NCBI GenBank assembly: GCA_003858485.1
Contig: RQYD01000012.1
Coordinates: forward strand, 1 to 64,000
DNA from: Clostridiales bacterium COT073_COT-073
Lineage (GTDB): Bacteria > Bacillota > Clostridia > Lachnospirales > Vallitaleaceae
Direction of reading: 5' to 3'
DNA length: 64,000 nucleotides
The position numbers were made by a program, and so were the translations under genes. The notes under the pieces were generated by a model. It ran no database searches. It was not told where the DNA came from and worked only from the letters and a program-made list of their open reading frames with translations. This document shows, piece by piece, positions 52,564-59,800 of this stretch. Positions within the stretch are counted from its first letter, which is position 1. Every line of letters starts with the position of its first letter.

Positions 52564-52592
52564 TTGTCAGCAGCGGCAAAGCGTGATAAACT
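52564..52592 (+). promoter_or_regulatory. Candidate sigma-A promoter of typA
   Basis: TTGTCA (52564-52569) and TAAACT (52587-52592) with 17-bp spacing. It predicts a start near 52599 and a leader of about 70 nt that contains the hairpin at 52628. Confidence 0.5.
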
Positions 52593-52627
52593 TATTTATA
52601 TAGTGTTATAGAAGTGCGTGGAGATCC

Positions 52628-52659
52628 AGCTATTTAACCTTTGTTAAATAGCTTTTTTT
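52628..52659 (+). terminator. Intrinsic terminator inside the typA leader
   Basis: AGCTATTTAAC (52628-52638) and GTTAAATAGCT (52643-52653) form a perfect 11-bp stem with a 4-nt loop, followed by a run of seven T (52653-52659). The typA ribosome site AAGGAG follows at once and the ATG is at 52671. The gene on the other side is divergent, so this hairpin can only act on typA transcripts. Confidence 0.8.
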
Positions 52660-52670
52660 AAGGAGATTTT

Positions 52671-54485
52671 ATGAGAGAGAAAAAAATTATTAACATTGCC
52701 GTCATTGCCCATGTCGATGCCGGTAAATCGACCCTGGTTGATGCCATGCTGGCCCAATCCGGCGTTTTTGGCGAACATGAAGAAGTGGTCGACTGTGTGA
52801 TGGACAGCAATGACATTGAAAGAGAACGGGGAATTACCATTTATTCCAAAAACTGCTCGATCAGCTATCGCGATTATAAAATAAATATTGTGGATACCCC
52901 CGGTCATGCTGATTTTTCTTCGGAAGTTGAGCGTATTATCCGAACCGTTGATACTGCCATCTTGCTGGTCGATTCAGCAGAAGGCCCAATGCCGCAAACC
53001 CGTTTTGTCTTGCAAAAAGCCTTAGAGCAAGGCCTTTGTCCAATTTTGCTGATCAATAAAATCGATAAAAATGATGCCCGACCAGAGGAAGTGGTCGATA
53101 TGACTTTTGACCTTTTTGCTGAGCTGGGAGCCAATGACAAACAGCTTGATTTCCCGATTTTATATGGCACTGCCCGGGCCGGTGTGGTGCATTACAATCT
53201 GGATGATACCAATGAAGATATCGAGCCGCTGTTTGAAATGATCACCCGGCATGTTGAGCCATATCCCGATAAAGATGAACTGCCGCTACAATTTCAAATT
53301 TCGGCACTGGCGTATGATGACTATATCGGCCGCCTGGGGATCGGTCGAATCACTCAGGGGACCCTCCATCCGGCAGATATCGTGGCTGTCAGTAAACGTG
53401 ATGGCAGCATTGCCAAAGCCAAAATCAATCAAGTTTTTGTCAATGTCGGCTTAAAGCGGACCGAAACGGCCGAAGCACATTCCGGAGATATTGTGGTGAT
53501 TTCCGGGATCAGTGATATTTCAATTGGCGAAACCATTTGTCTGCCCGATCAGGTCCTGCCTCTGCCAATGATCGCCATTGAAGAACCGACTATGTCCATG
53601 AATTTTTATGTCAACAACTCTCCCTTTGCCGGAAAAGTCGGAAAATTTGTGACCACCCGTCATATTGCCGCCCGTTTACAAAAGGAATTAGAAACCAATG
53701 TCGGGCTTCGGGTCGAGCCGATCGAAGGAACAGATGCCTATAAAGTATCCGGCCGGGGTGAGCTGCACTTATCCATTTTAATTGAAAATATGCGCCGGGA
53801 AGGTTATGAACTAAGTGTTTCCAAACCGGAAGTACTATTTCATGAAGAAAATGGCAAACGTCTGGAACCTTATGAAAAAGTGGTGGTTAATGCACCGGAT
53901 CAATATATTGGCGGTGTCATTGCCCAGCTCAATCTGCGTAAAGGACAAATGCAGTCTATGGAAGCTGACAGCGGTCATACCCGGATTGAATATTTAGTGC
54001 CGACCAGGGCACTGCTGGGTTATCGCTCGGAATTTATCAATGATACCCGGGGGGAAGGTATCTTACTGCGCTCCTTTGACTCCTACGGACCCTATGCCGG
54101 TGAAATTCCGGGCCGCCAAAATGGTGTCCTGATTTCTCAGGAAAATGGACAAACCATGGCCTATTCCTTATTTAACTTAAGTGACCGCGGCCGTTTATTT
54201 GTTGGCCCTTCTGAAGATGTCTATGAAGGTATGATCATCGGTATGAATAACCGTCCGGAAGATATGGTGGTCAATCCCACCAAAAACAAAAAATTGACAA
54301 ATACCCGGGCAGCCGGTGCCGATGAAGCAATTAAGCTACTTAAACCAATGGAAATGTCTTTAGAAGCGGCTCTGGAATTTGTGGAACCGGATGAATGGGT
54401 GGAAGTCACTCCCGATACCATTCGTTTGCGCAAGAAAATTTTAAGCGCCAGTGACCGGATTAAATATAATCGTAGCCATTCATAA
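52671..54485 (+). CDS. typA: TypA/BipA ribosome-binding GTPase
   Basis: 604 residues, the normal length. G1 is AHVDAGKST, the switch regions are RERGITIY and DTPGHADF, G4 is NKIDKNDARP. Domains II, III and V follow, and the TypA-specific C-terminus includes REGYELSVSKPEVLF and NDTRGEGILLRSF. TypA is a translational GTPase linked to ribosome assembly and growth at low temperature or under stress. AAGGAG precedes the start. A terminator hairpin directly before the ribosome site suggests leader-based control. Confidence 0.95.
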   Translation: MREKKIINIAVIAHVDAGKSTLVDAMLAQSGVFGEHEEVVDCVMDSNDIERERGITIYSKNCSISYRDYKINIVDTPGHADFSSEVERIIRTVDTAILLVDSAEGPMPQTRFVLQKALEQGLCPILLINKIDKNDARPEEVVDMTFDLFAELGANDKQLDFPILYGTARAGVVHYNLDDTNEDIEPLFEMITRHVEPYPDKDELPLQFQISALAYDDYIGRLGIGRITQGTLHPADIVAVSKRDGSIAKAKINQVFVNVGLKRTETAEAHSGDIVVISGISDISIGETICLPDQVLPLPMIAIEEPTMSMNFYVNNSPFAGKVGKFVTTRHIAARLQKELETNVGLRVEPIEGTDAYKVSGRGELHLSILIENMRREGYELSVSKPEVLFHEENGKRLEPYEKVVVNAPDQYIGGVIAQLNLRKGQMQSMEADSGHTRIEYLVPTRALLGYRSEFINDTRGEGILLRSFDSYGPYAGEIPGRQNGVLISQENGQTMAYSLFNLSDRGRLFVGPSEDVYEGMIIGMNNRPEDMVVNPTKNKKLTNTRAAGADEAIKLLKPMEMSLEAALEFVEPDEWVEVTPDTIRLRKKILSASDRIKYNRSHS

Positions 54486-54506
54486 CCAAGGATGTCAGGA
54501 GGTTTT

Positions 54507-55013
54507 ATGTTAGAAAATAAATTACGCAAATTAGTTGTTTTGTATATTTTAAATGAAGTAAATCTCCCACTTTCCAACACTACCATTTCTGAGCTGATGG
54601 TCGGCGAATATTACAGTCCCTACTTTCAGCTTCAGGAGACCCTAACTGAATTGGTCGATGTTCATTTGCTGCGGATCATTCAAAAAAATCTGGAGACCCA
54701 ATATGAGATCACCAAAGACGGCAAAGTTACTCTCGACTTTTTTGTGGAGGAAATTCCTGATAAGATCAAAGCCACAGTTCAAACCTACTTAAAGGAAAAT
54801 ATGATCGAGATCCGTCAGGATACGGAAGTCAGTGCTGATTATTACCCCAATAAAAAAGGTGGTTTCTATGCCCATTTGGTTGCCAAAGACCAAAAACAAC
54901 TCCTGATCGAACTGACCCTGCTGATGGCTGATGAGCCATCAGCACTGCGCCTTTGCAATCAGTGGAAAGACAATTATGCTTTCGTCTATAAACAATTATT
55001 GAGTACACTTTAA
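54507..55013 (+). CDS. DUF4364 family protein
   Basis: 168 residues from the ATG at 54507 (AGGAGG 5 bp upstream), 21 bp after typA. The first half looks like a winged helix (LRKLVVLYILNEVNLPLSNTTISELM), the second half a mixed alpha/beta domain (KGGFYAHLVAKDQKQLLIEL). DUF4364 proteins occur throughout Clostridia and are probably DNA-binding, without a known role. It is likely co-transcribed with typA and is closed by a terminator overlapping its stop codon. Confidence 0.88.
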   Translation: MLENKLRKLVVLYILNEVNLPLSNTTISELMVGEYYSPYFQLQETLTELVDVHLLRIIQKNLETQYEITKDGKVTLDFFVEEIPDKIKATVQTYLKENMIEIRQDTEVSADYYPNKKGGFYAHLVAKDQKQLLIELTLLMADEPSALRLCNQWKDNYAFVYKQLLSTL

Positions 55014-55030
55014 GGTGTACTCATTTTTTT
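55001..55030 (+). terminator. Intrinsic terminator of the typA-DUF4364 operon
   Basis: GAGTACAC (55001-55008) and GTGTACTC (55015-55022) form an 8-bp stem around a 6-nt loop, followed by A and seven T. The stop codon of the DUF4364 gene lies in the loop region. Confidence 0.85.
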
Positions 55031-55539
55031 ACAATTCGATTATCTTTCTCTTTTTAAAACTTTTACGGTATAAAAGCCTTGAAGGCAAGCAGGAAATCTG
55101 ATGATCGAAAAATAACGAACGAGTTGCTTATTTTTTGAAAGAAAACCGTGATTTCTTGCCTTTATATAAGTCGATCTTCTTGCCAAAGAAACCACATCCA
55201 AAAGCAGGCAAAGATTATTATTTTCTATTTAGGGGCTGTTGCAAAACGATAAAAAAATCGTTTTAGCAACGCCCCTTGATAAAAATGCTTAAAAAGATTA
55301 AAATATTAACTATGAATAAGCAATTTGATTTTTTGCGTTCGCCCGGAGACATAACTGGTTGGAACCTTGGCTGCCGGGAGAGATCAGCGGATTCTGATAT
55401 TCTGAAAGTAGCCGGCAAAACCAAATTGGATATATCCAAAGCCAAAGCGATAAAAAACGGAGAAAACTCAAAAATCAGCGTTTATTGACAAAATCCCGAA
55501 ATCCGATTACAATAAAAGTACAAAAAAGGAGAAGAGATC
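55031..55539. other. Non-coding region with palindromes and probable gene debris
   Basis: About 510 bp with no supportable gene. AAGGCAAG near 55080 pairs with TTGCCTT near 55158. A compact palindrome lies at 55232-55277. A 70-codon ORF at 55276-55488 has no ribosome site and no recognisable family, and is left as possible debris of an Rpn-type gene. Confidence 0.4.
55232..55277. repeat. Compact palindrome resembling insertion-sequence ends
   Basis: AGGGGCTGTTGCAAAACGAT (55232-55251) pairs, with two single-base bulges, with the sequence ending GCAACGCCCCT at 55276, separated by a short A-run. The arm AGGGGCTGTTGCAAAA matches that at 16033-16048 (minus strand) in 15 of 16 bases. It can act as a terminator but may be two insertion-sequence ends joined after loss of the inside. 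Confidence 0.6.
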
Positions 55540-55740
55540 ATGCCGAATGTCATTGAATTATGGGAAGAGCGACTTATGGAAAAAGGCAGAGCTGAGGGCG
55601 AAGCCAAGGGCAGAGCTGAGGGCGAAGCGGCGGGAATAGAAAAAGGCAGAGCTGAGGGTAAACGCAGTATTGCCGAAACCATGAAAAGCCTGGGGTACTC
55701 TTTGGAGGACATTAAGAAAGTAACAGGTTTGATGTTATAA
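55540..55740 (+). pseudogene. Short C-terminal remnant of an Rpn/PD-(D/E)XK transposase-like protein
   Basis: 66 residues with AAAGGAG 9 bp before the ATG. The middle is a glutamate/glycine/alanine repeat (KGRAEGEAKGRAEGEAAG), encoded by three copies of GGCAGAGCTGAGGG. The end is IAETMKSLGYSLEDIKKVTGL. This repeated tail is characteristic of the C-terminus of Rpn-type recombination-promoting nucleases. The nuclease domain is missing, so it is probably a relic, although the ribosome site means a small peptide could still be made. Confidence 0.55.
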
Positions 55741-55996
55741 AGTGCAACAGACCCCTTGTACCGAAATAAAGAATTTATGGAAAAATGATAAGAGCGTATT
55801 TGTTTCTTAATTGAAGGGCACGCCTTGCCGCCTCTGGCGAGGGGGAATTGTCAAGACGCGCCACATGTTTTTGCCCTCATGTCAACTGTTTTCTACAGAA
55901 AATGTGGGGGAATTTTAAAAATGGAACCTGTGAAAGCCAGTGTTTATACGGCTCAAAGATTCCGAAAGTCTATTAAAATATAAAGGGGGATTGTAG
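55741..55996. other. Intergenic region
   Basis: About 250 bp. I see no gene, strong promoter or clear terminator in it. Confidence 0.4.
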
Positions 55997-56257
55997 GTGA
56001 AAAAACTAATAAAAAAATTTCTATTCTGGTTTGTACTTATCGGTGCTATCGTAAATATCATTAGCATAACCGGAAATGATGATAAGAATATTATTTTAAT
56101 TGGTCTAAATCCGCTTTTAATTTTGATTGAAGGTAATAGAACGATACGAGAGTTTATAAAAAGCAATGGTTTCTTTTTATGGAATATTCTCTCCATGTTG
56201 TCATTTATAATATATGGATTATTATTGGATTTTATTATCCATAAGAAACATAAATAA
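55997..56257 (+). CDS. Small membrane protein of unknown function
   Basis: 86 residues starting with GTG at 55997, with AAAGGGGG 7 bp upstream. Two hydrophobic segments (FLFWFVLIGAIVNIISI at about 8-24 and LWNILSMLSFIIYGLLLDFII at about 61-81) and basic ends (KKLIKK, IHKKHK) predict a two-helix protein with both ends in the cytoplasm. It has its own terminator (56316-56347). I do not recognise a family. Confidence 0.6.
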   Translation: MKKLIKKFLFWFVLIGAIVNIISITGNDDKNIILIGLNPLLILIEGNRTIREFIKSNGFFLWNILSMLSFIIYGLLLDFIIHKKHK

Positions 56258-56315
56258 TATTTAGAATTCAAGGTATCAATTCAAAAACCAAAAAACCATA
56301 GCCAATAATTCAAGA

Positions 56316-56347
56316 AACAGTAAATCAAATCAGTTTACTGTTTTTTT
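56316..56347 (+). terminator. Intrinsic terminator
   Basis: AACAGTAAA (56316-56324) and TTTACTGTT (56334-56342) form a 9-bp stem with a 9-nt loop, ending in a run of seven T. It closes the small membrane protein gene. Confidence 0.85.
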
Positions 56348-56426
56348 GTTGCTCAAAATCAAGGAAAAAGGGCAAGAAAAATGAAAAATCCAGAAAAAAT
56401 CATAATAAATATTTTCGTTTTTGCTA

Positions 56427-56484
56427 TTGACAACTATTACGGATTATGATATATTACATATAACGATATATCGGAATTCGTAAT
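56427..56484 (+). promoter_or_regulatory. PadR gene promoter with nested palindromic operator
   Basis: TTGACA (56427-56432), 17 bp, TATATT (56450-56455) form a strong promoter. ATTACGGATT (56436-56445) and AATTCGTAAT (56475-56484) are inverted copies matching in 9 of 10 positions around it, and CGATATATCG (56464-56473) is a perfect small palindrome. The arrangement suggests autorepression by the PadR protein encoded 15 bp later. Confidence 0.7.
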
Positions 56485-56498
56485 AGAAAGGAGAAGTT

Positions 56499-56837
56499 AT
56501 GGGTAAAACAGCAAACAGCGGGGCTCTTACGGAATCTGTTTTTTACATTCTGCTACTACTTCATAAACCGGCGCACGGTTATGCCCTGATGAAAGACATT
56601 GCAGAAATGACAGGCGGGCGGGTAAAACTCGGAGCCGGTTCCCTCTACGGAGCATTCGACACTTTGCAAAAAAAAGGCTGGATTAAGGCAATAGACGAGC
56701 ATCCACAGGACAGAAAGATTGAATATATCATCACAGGCACAGGAAAACAGTTCTTTGAAAAAGAGCTTATCCGTCTGGAAGAAATGTTGCAAAATGCCAA
56801 AAAAATAAAGGAGGATTCTAATGAAAACAAGTATTAA
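56499..56837 (+). CDS. PadR-family transcriptional regulator
   Basis: 112 residues, a typical short PadR: LTESVFYILLLLHKPAHGYALMKDI as the start of the winged helix and GSLYGAFDTLQKKGWI for the recognition helix. It has AAAGGAG 6 bp before the ATG. It overlaps the DUF2812 gene by 17 bp. PadR-DUF2812 pairs are common in Firmicutes, with the membrane protein often under control of the repressor and linked to drug or cell-envelope stress. Confidence 0.93.
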   Translation: MGKTANSGALTESVFYILLLLHKPAHGYALMKDIAEMTGGRVKLGAGSLYGAFDTLQKKGWIKAIDEHPQDRKIEYIITGTGKQFFEKELIRLEEMLQNAKKIKEDSNENKY

Positions 56838-57369
56838 AAAAACTTTTTTGGATATCTACAAGGAAGAACAATGGTTGAATGAGCAAGGGGAAAATGGACT
56901 AATGCTTATAGGTTATCATAGCGGAGAATATGAGTTTGAGGATGTTTCCCCGGTGAAGTATCAGTATAAGATTGATATGCCTGATTATACAGGCAGAAAG
57001 AAAAAAGAATACCTTGATTTCTTAGAGCAAACCGGTATTTCTGTAGTGGCAGAGTATGGCGGAAGGGTGTATCTTAGGAAGAATGCAGCCGATGGTCCTC
57101 TGGACTTATATACCGAAAAGAAGGAGGTTACAAAGCAAATGAATAAAAAATATTCCCATTTCTTCGGCATCGCTATATCGCAGTTCATCTTTGGTATTTT
57201 TATGCTGATTCAAACGCTGTACCATGTGCAGCCAAAAGGTGTTCCGTTTTGGATTGCCGTTGTTATCGATGCAGGTTTAATTATTTCCGGAATTATCTTC
57301 TTCATTCTGGGTGTCCAAAAGCATAGGAAATATTCTCAGCCAAAAGAAGAAAAAGATATTTGGGAATAA
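56821..57369 (+). CDS. DUF2812 membrane protein
   Basis: 182 residues. The soluble first part (1-110) includes DIYKEEQWLNEQGENGLML and the YKIDMPDYTG stretch typical of DUF2812. Two membrane helices follow (about 112-133, 143-165), then a charged end. AAGGAGG lies 5 bp before the ATG. It is translationally coupled to PadR. The molecular role is unknown. Confidence 0.88.
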   Translation: MKTSIKKTFLDIYKEEQWLNEQGENGLMLIGYHSGEYEFEDVSPVKYQYKIDMPDYTGRKKKEYLDFLEQTGISVVAEYGGRVYLRKNAADGPLDLYTEKKEVTKQMNKKYSHFFGIAISQFIFGIFMLIQTLYHVQPKGVPFWIAVVIDAGLIISGIIFFILGVQKHRKYSQPKEEKDIWE

Positions 57370-57564
57370 AACTCACAGCTGGTAAGAGCAATAGAAATTG
57401 CATGGCCTAAAGAACTAAATCGTGAAAAGCAGATAGAACTTGTTAAGGAATATGTCTATGGGAAGATCGAGTTTATTGTTGAAAAATTTCCAGTGAATAA
57501 GTATAATTATAAGGCAGAGTATTATATAAAAATCAAAAAAACAAAAAAAGGAGTGAGTGAATAA
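57370..57564 (+). pseudogene. Remnant of a MobA/MobL-type relaxase fused to unknown coding debris
   Basis: An open frame without a start codon runs from directly after the DUF2812 stop to TAA at 57562-57564. Its first part, LVRAIEIAWPKELNREKQIE then LVKEYV, resembles the ALPKEL region of MobA/MobL relaxases. The remainder (YGKIEFIVEKFPVNKYNYKA) does not match that family by eye. It overlaps the ATG of the next gene (TAATG). This is presumably what is left of an older mobilizable element that may have carried PadR-DUF2812. Confidence 0.5.
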
Positions 57565-59690
57565 TGAAATCTATGAAAATACCGTTAAGAAGCCTGATGT
57601 GCTGTATAGTTTTACTGATCCCGTTGTTTTTATGGGGAGCCGGTTTACCGGTTGATGCCGCCAATTCCAAAAACTATTTAATGGACAATGCCCATTTATT
57701 TGATCAGCAAGATCAAGAATTGATTCAGTTCCGGTTAAGCCAAAACAATGAAGACATTTTACCTTACAGTCCGGCAGTTGTTATTACTTCTGGCGGTAAT
57801 GCCCTGCCCGCCCGCCAGGACCTGCAAAGTTATGCCCAATCCTTAACTGTCCAAGAACAATTTGCCCAATTTGAAGATATTGATCTTGGAGTTATTTTTT
57901 TATTTATTAACCAGTCCCCGGCCGGAACGATCGAAATGGCAGTCATCCCCACCGGCAAACAGGCAATTTTTCTTACTCAATATGATATTGTTAATATGGA
58001 AAAGACAACCGCCAGGACCTATGCTGATACCCAAAATTGGGATGAAACTGTGGCCAGCTTTCTCCGCCTGATCCTGGCTTATCAATACCCCTTTATTAAT
58101 GAACTGGAGCCCGGCCACCTCAGTCCGGAAGATGTTGAAGCTGCCAGTCAGGAAATTTGGGCCTGGGAAGAACAATATGGCTATCCGATCGTTTTTCTCC
58201 TGACTTCGGAGCTGAGTCCTGATCTAAAAGGCGAATATTTAGCAAATTACTTTCATACTGCCGGTTTTGGCGAAGGCAATAATGGCCGCGGAGCTTTTAT
58301 TCTTTATGATGCCAGCGAAGAACAAGCTTATATTGAACTTTACGAACTGCCTGATACTGACGACACAAAGCTGCAGGCACTGGTCGATGACTTATCTTAT
58401 TTATTGAGTCAGAATTATGCTCTGGAAGCTGTTTATGCGGTGGAATTCTTTTTAGATCCAGAGGCAGACGTGCCCCTGGTTTCTGACTCCGATTTATCGG
58501 AAATTGAATCAACTACCGTTGATCCTGATAACTTGCTTGATTCCGACCAGCATACGGCATTATTTCAAAAAACTAATGTCTTTTATGAACGGTTGGGCTA
58601 CCATTTTTTAACTCATCTTTATGCCTCAGCCCAAAACACCATTGAACAGCCGCTGCCGGAATATTTGGAACATCAGCTGGATCTGGCAATTGGGGAACAT
58701 GGCTCGGGTATGATCATTTTATTTGATCAGGAAAAACAGGACTATGAGCTTTATGCCACCGGCGAATTGAATGATTTCCTGGATAGCAATAAAAAAATAA
58801 TTCAGCCCGTGCTCCAGCATTTAAAAAAGCAATTAAAAAAAGAGGACTTTTCCGGCGAAAGTATCCTTCAGCATCAGCTTAATCTAATGGCTTTTATGGA
58901 ATTCTTAATGGCTTATCAACAGCCTGACCTATACCTGATATCGGATGATCCTTATGCCACCCAAAGCCAGGAAGCCATTCTTATCATGGGCAATTGCGCC
59001 ACCGCCGGTCTTCGGCCAATGGTGATCAGTCGTGGTTTCCCGGAAAGAACGGATACCGATGAAGAATGGATCAAACAATTTGAAGCTATGATAAAAGCCG
59101 CTAAAATAAAGGATCAGCTTATTTTAATGTATCATTTCACATTGCCGAATCAGGTTTATCTCCGCTATTATGGCGATAATTCCAAAATCGCAGATTTGAC
59201 CGAAAAGGAGATCACCGAAAAAGTACAGGCCATGGCCATAGCTGAGCCGTTCAATCCGGATGCAGCGATCATGACCTTTATGGAAAATGTGGAAAGTGAG
59301 CTTTTGCCCTTTGCTTCGGCTTCAGAAAATAACCAGGAAGCCAAAAACAACAGTCCAAAAGATAAGCCGTCTAAGCAAGCAGAAAAAGCTGATGCCACTT
59401 CTAAAGCCAGCTCTAAAAATTGGCTAAAGATCAGTTTACTGGTCGGCGGCGCTATTATTTTATTGATCCTTTTAATTTTAGCAGTCGTTTTGATCACTAA
59501 GAAAAAGAAAGGAGCGGCTGCCGGTTATCAGGTGCAGGGTTATCCAAATCAGCCGCAGAATTGGCCGGATCAGGCAGCCGGTTGGTCGGGGGATTATTCC
59601 GAAAGCACCGGGCAAATGCCGGATCAGATGCAGGGCTATCCAAATCAGCCGCAGAATTGGCCGGATCAGCCGCAAAATTGGAATCAGTAA
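57564..59690 (+). CDS. Large surface protein with repeated TPM-type domains (paralog 1)
   Basis: 708 residues. Signal peptide or anchor at 8-32, then an extracellular part with TPM-like modules: LLxD-type start YLMDNAHLFDQQDQELIQFRL (about 38-58) and a second one near 320 (VDPDNLLDSDQHTALFQKTN). One membrane helix (about 632-655) and a cytoplasmic tail rich in Gln, Pro, Asn and Trp follow, with a duplicated GYPNQPQNWPDQ. TPM domains occur in YgcG-like membrane proteins and in a thylakoid phosphatase. Function here unknown. AAAGGAG lies before the start. About 110 bp downstream lies a clear paralog, so the two form a tandem duplication. Confidence 0.78.
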   Translation: MKSMKIPLRSLMCCIVLLIPLFLWGAGLPVDAANSKNYLMDNAHLFDQQDQELIQFRLSQNNEDILPYSPAVVITSGGNALPARQDLQSYAQSLTVQEQFAQFEDIDLGVIFLFINQSPAGTIEMAVIPTGKQAIFLTQYDIVNMEKTTARTYADTQNWDETVASFLRLILAYQYPFINELEPGHLSPEDVEAASQEIWAWEEQYGYPIVFLLTSELSPDLKGEYLANYFHTAGFGEGNNGRGAFILYDASEEQAYIELYELPDTDDTKLQALVDDLSYLLSQNYALEAVYAVEFFLDPEADVPLVSDSDLSEIESTTVDPDNLLDSDQHTALFQKTNVFYERLGYHFLTHLYASAQNTIEQPLPEYLEHQLDLAIGEHGSGMIILFDQEKQDYELYATGELNDFLDSNKKIIQPVLQHLKKQLKKEDFSGESILQHQLNLMAFMEFLMAYQQPDLYLISDDPYATQSQEAILIMGNCATAGLRPMVISRGFPERTDTDEEWIKQFEAMIKAAKIKDQLILMYHFTLPNQVYLRYYGDNSKIADLTEKEITEKVQAMAIAEPFNPDAAIMTFMENVESELLPFASASENNQEAKNNSPKDKPSKQAEKADATSKASSKNWLKISLLVGGAIILLILLILAVVLITKKKKGAAAGYQVQGYPNQPQNWPDQAAGWSGDYSESTGQMPDQMQGYPNQPQNWPDQPQNWNQ

Positions 59691-59800
59691 AATAATGGCA
59701 TGCTATGACTGACCAGCTTTAAATTTCAGGCATCACCGACTGGCAAAATATTTTAAAATGCAGCTATAAATACAATTTTACACAAAGGAGTGAGAGGATA

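Noticed and set aside
55276-55488. 70-codon ORF next to the 55-kb palindrome
   Set aside because: No ribosome site and no recognisable domain. Mentioned only as possible gene debris.
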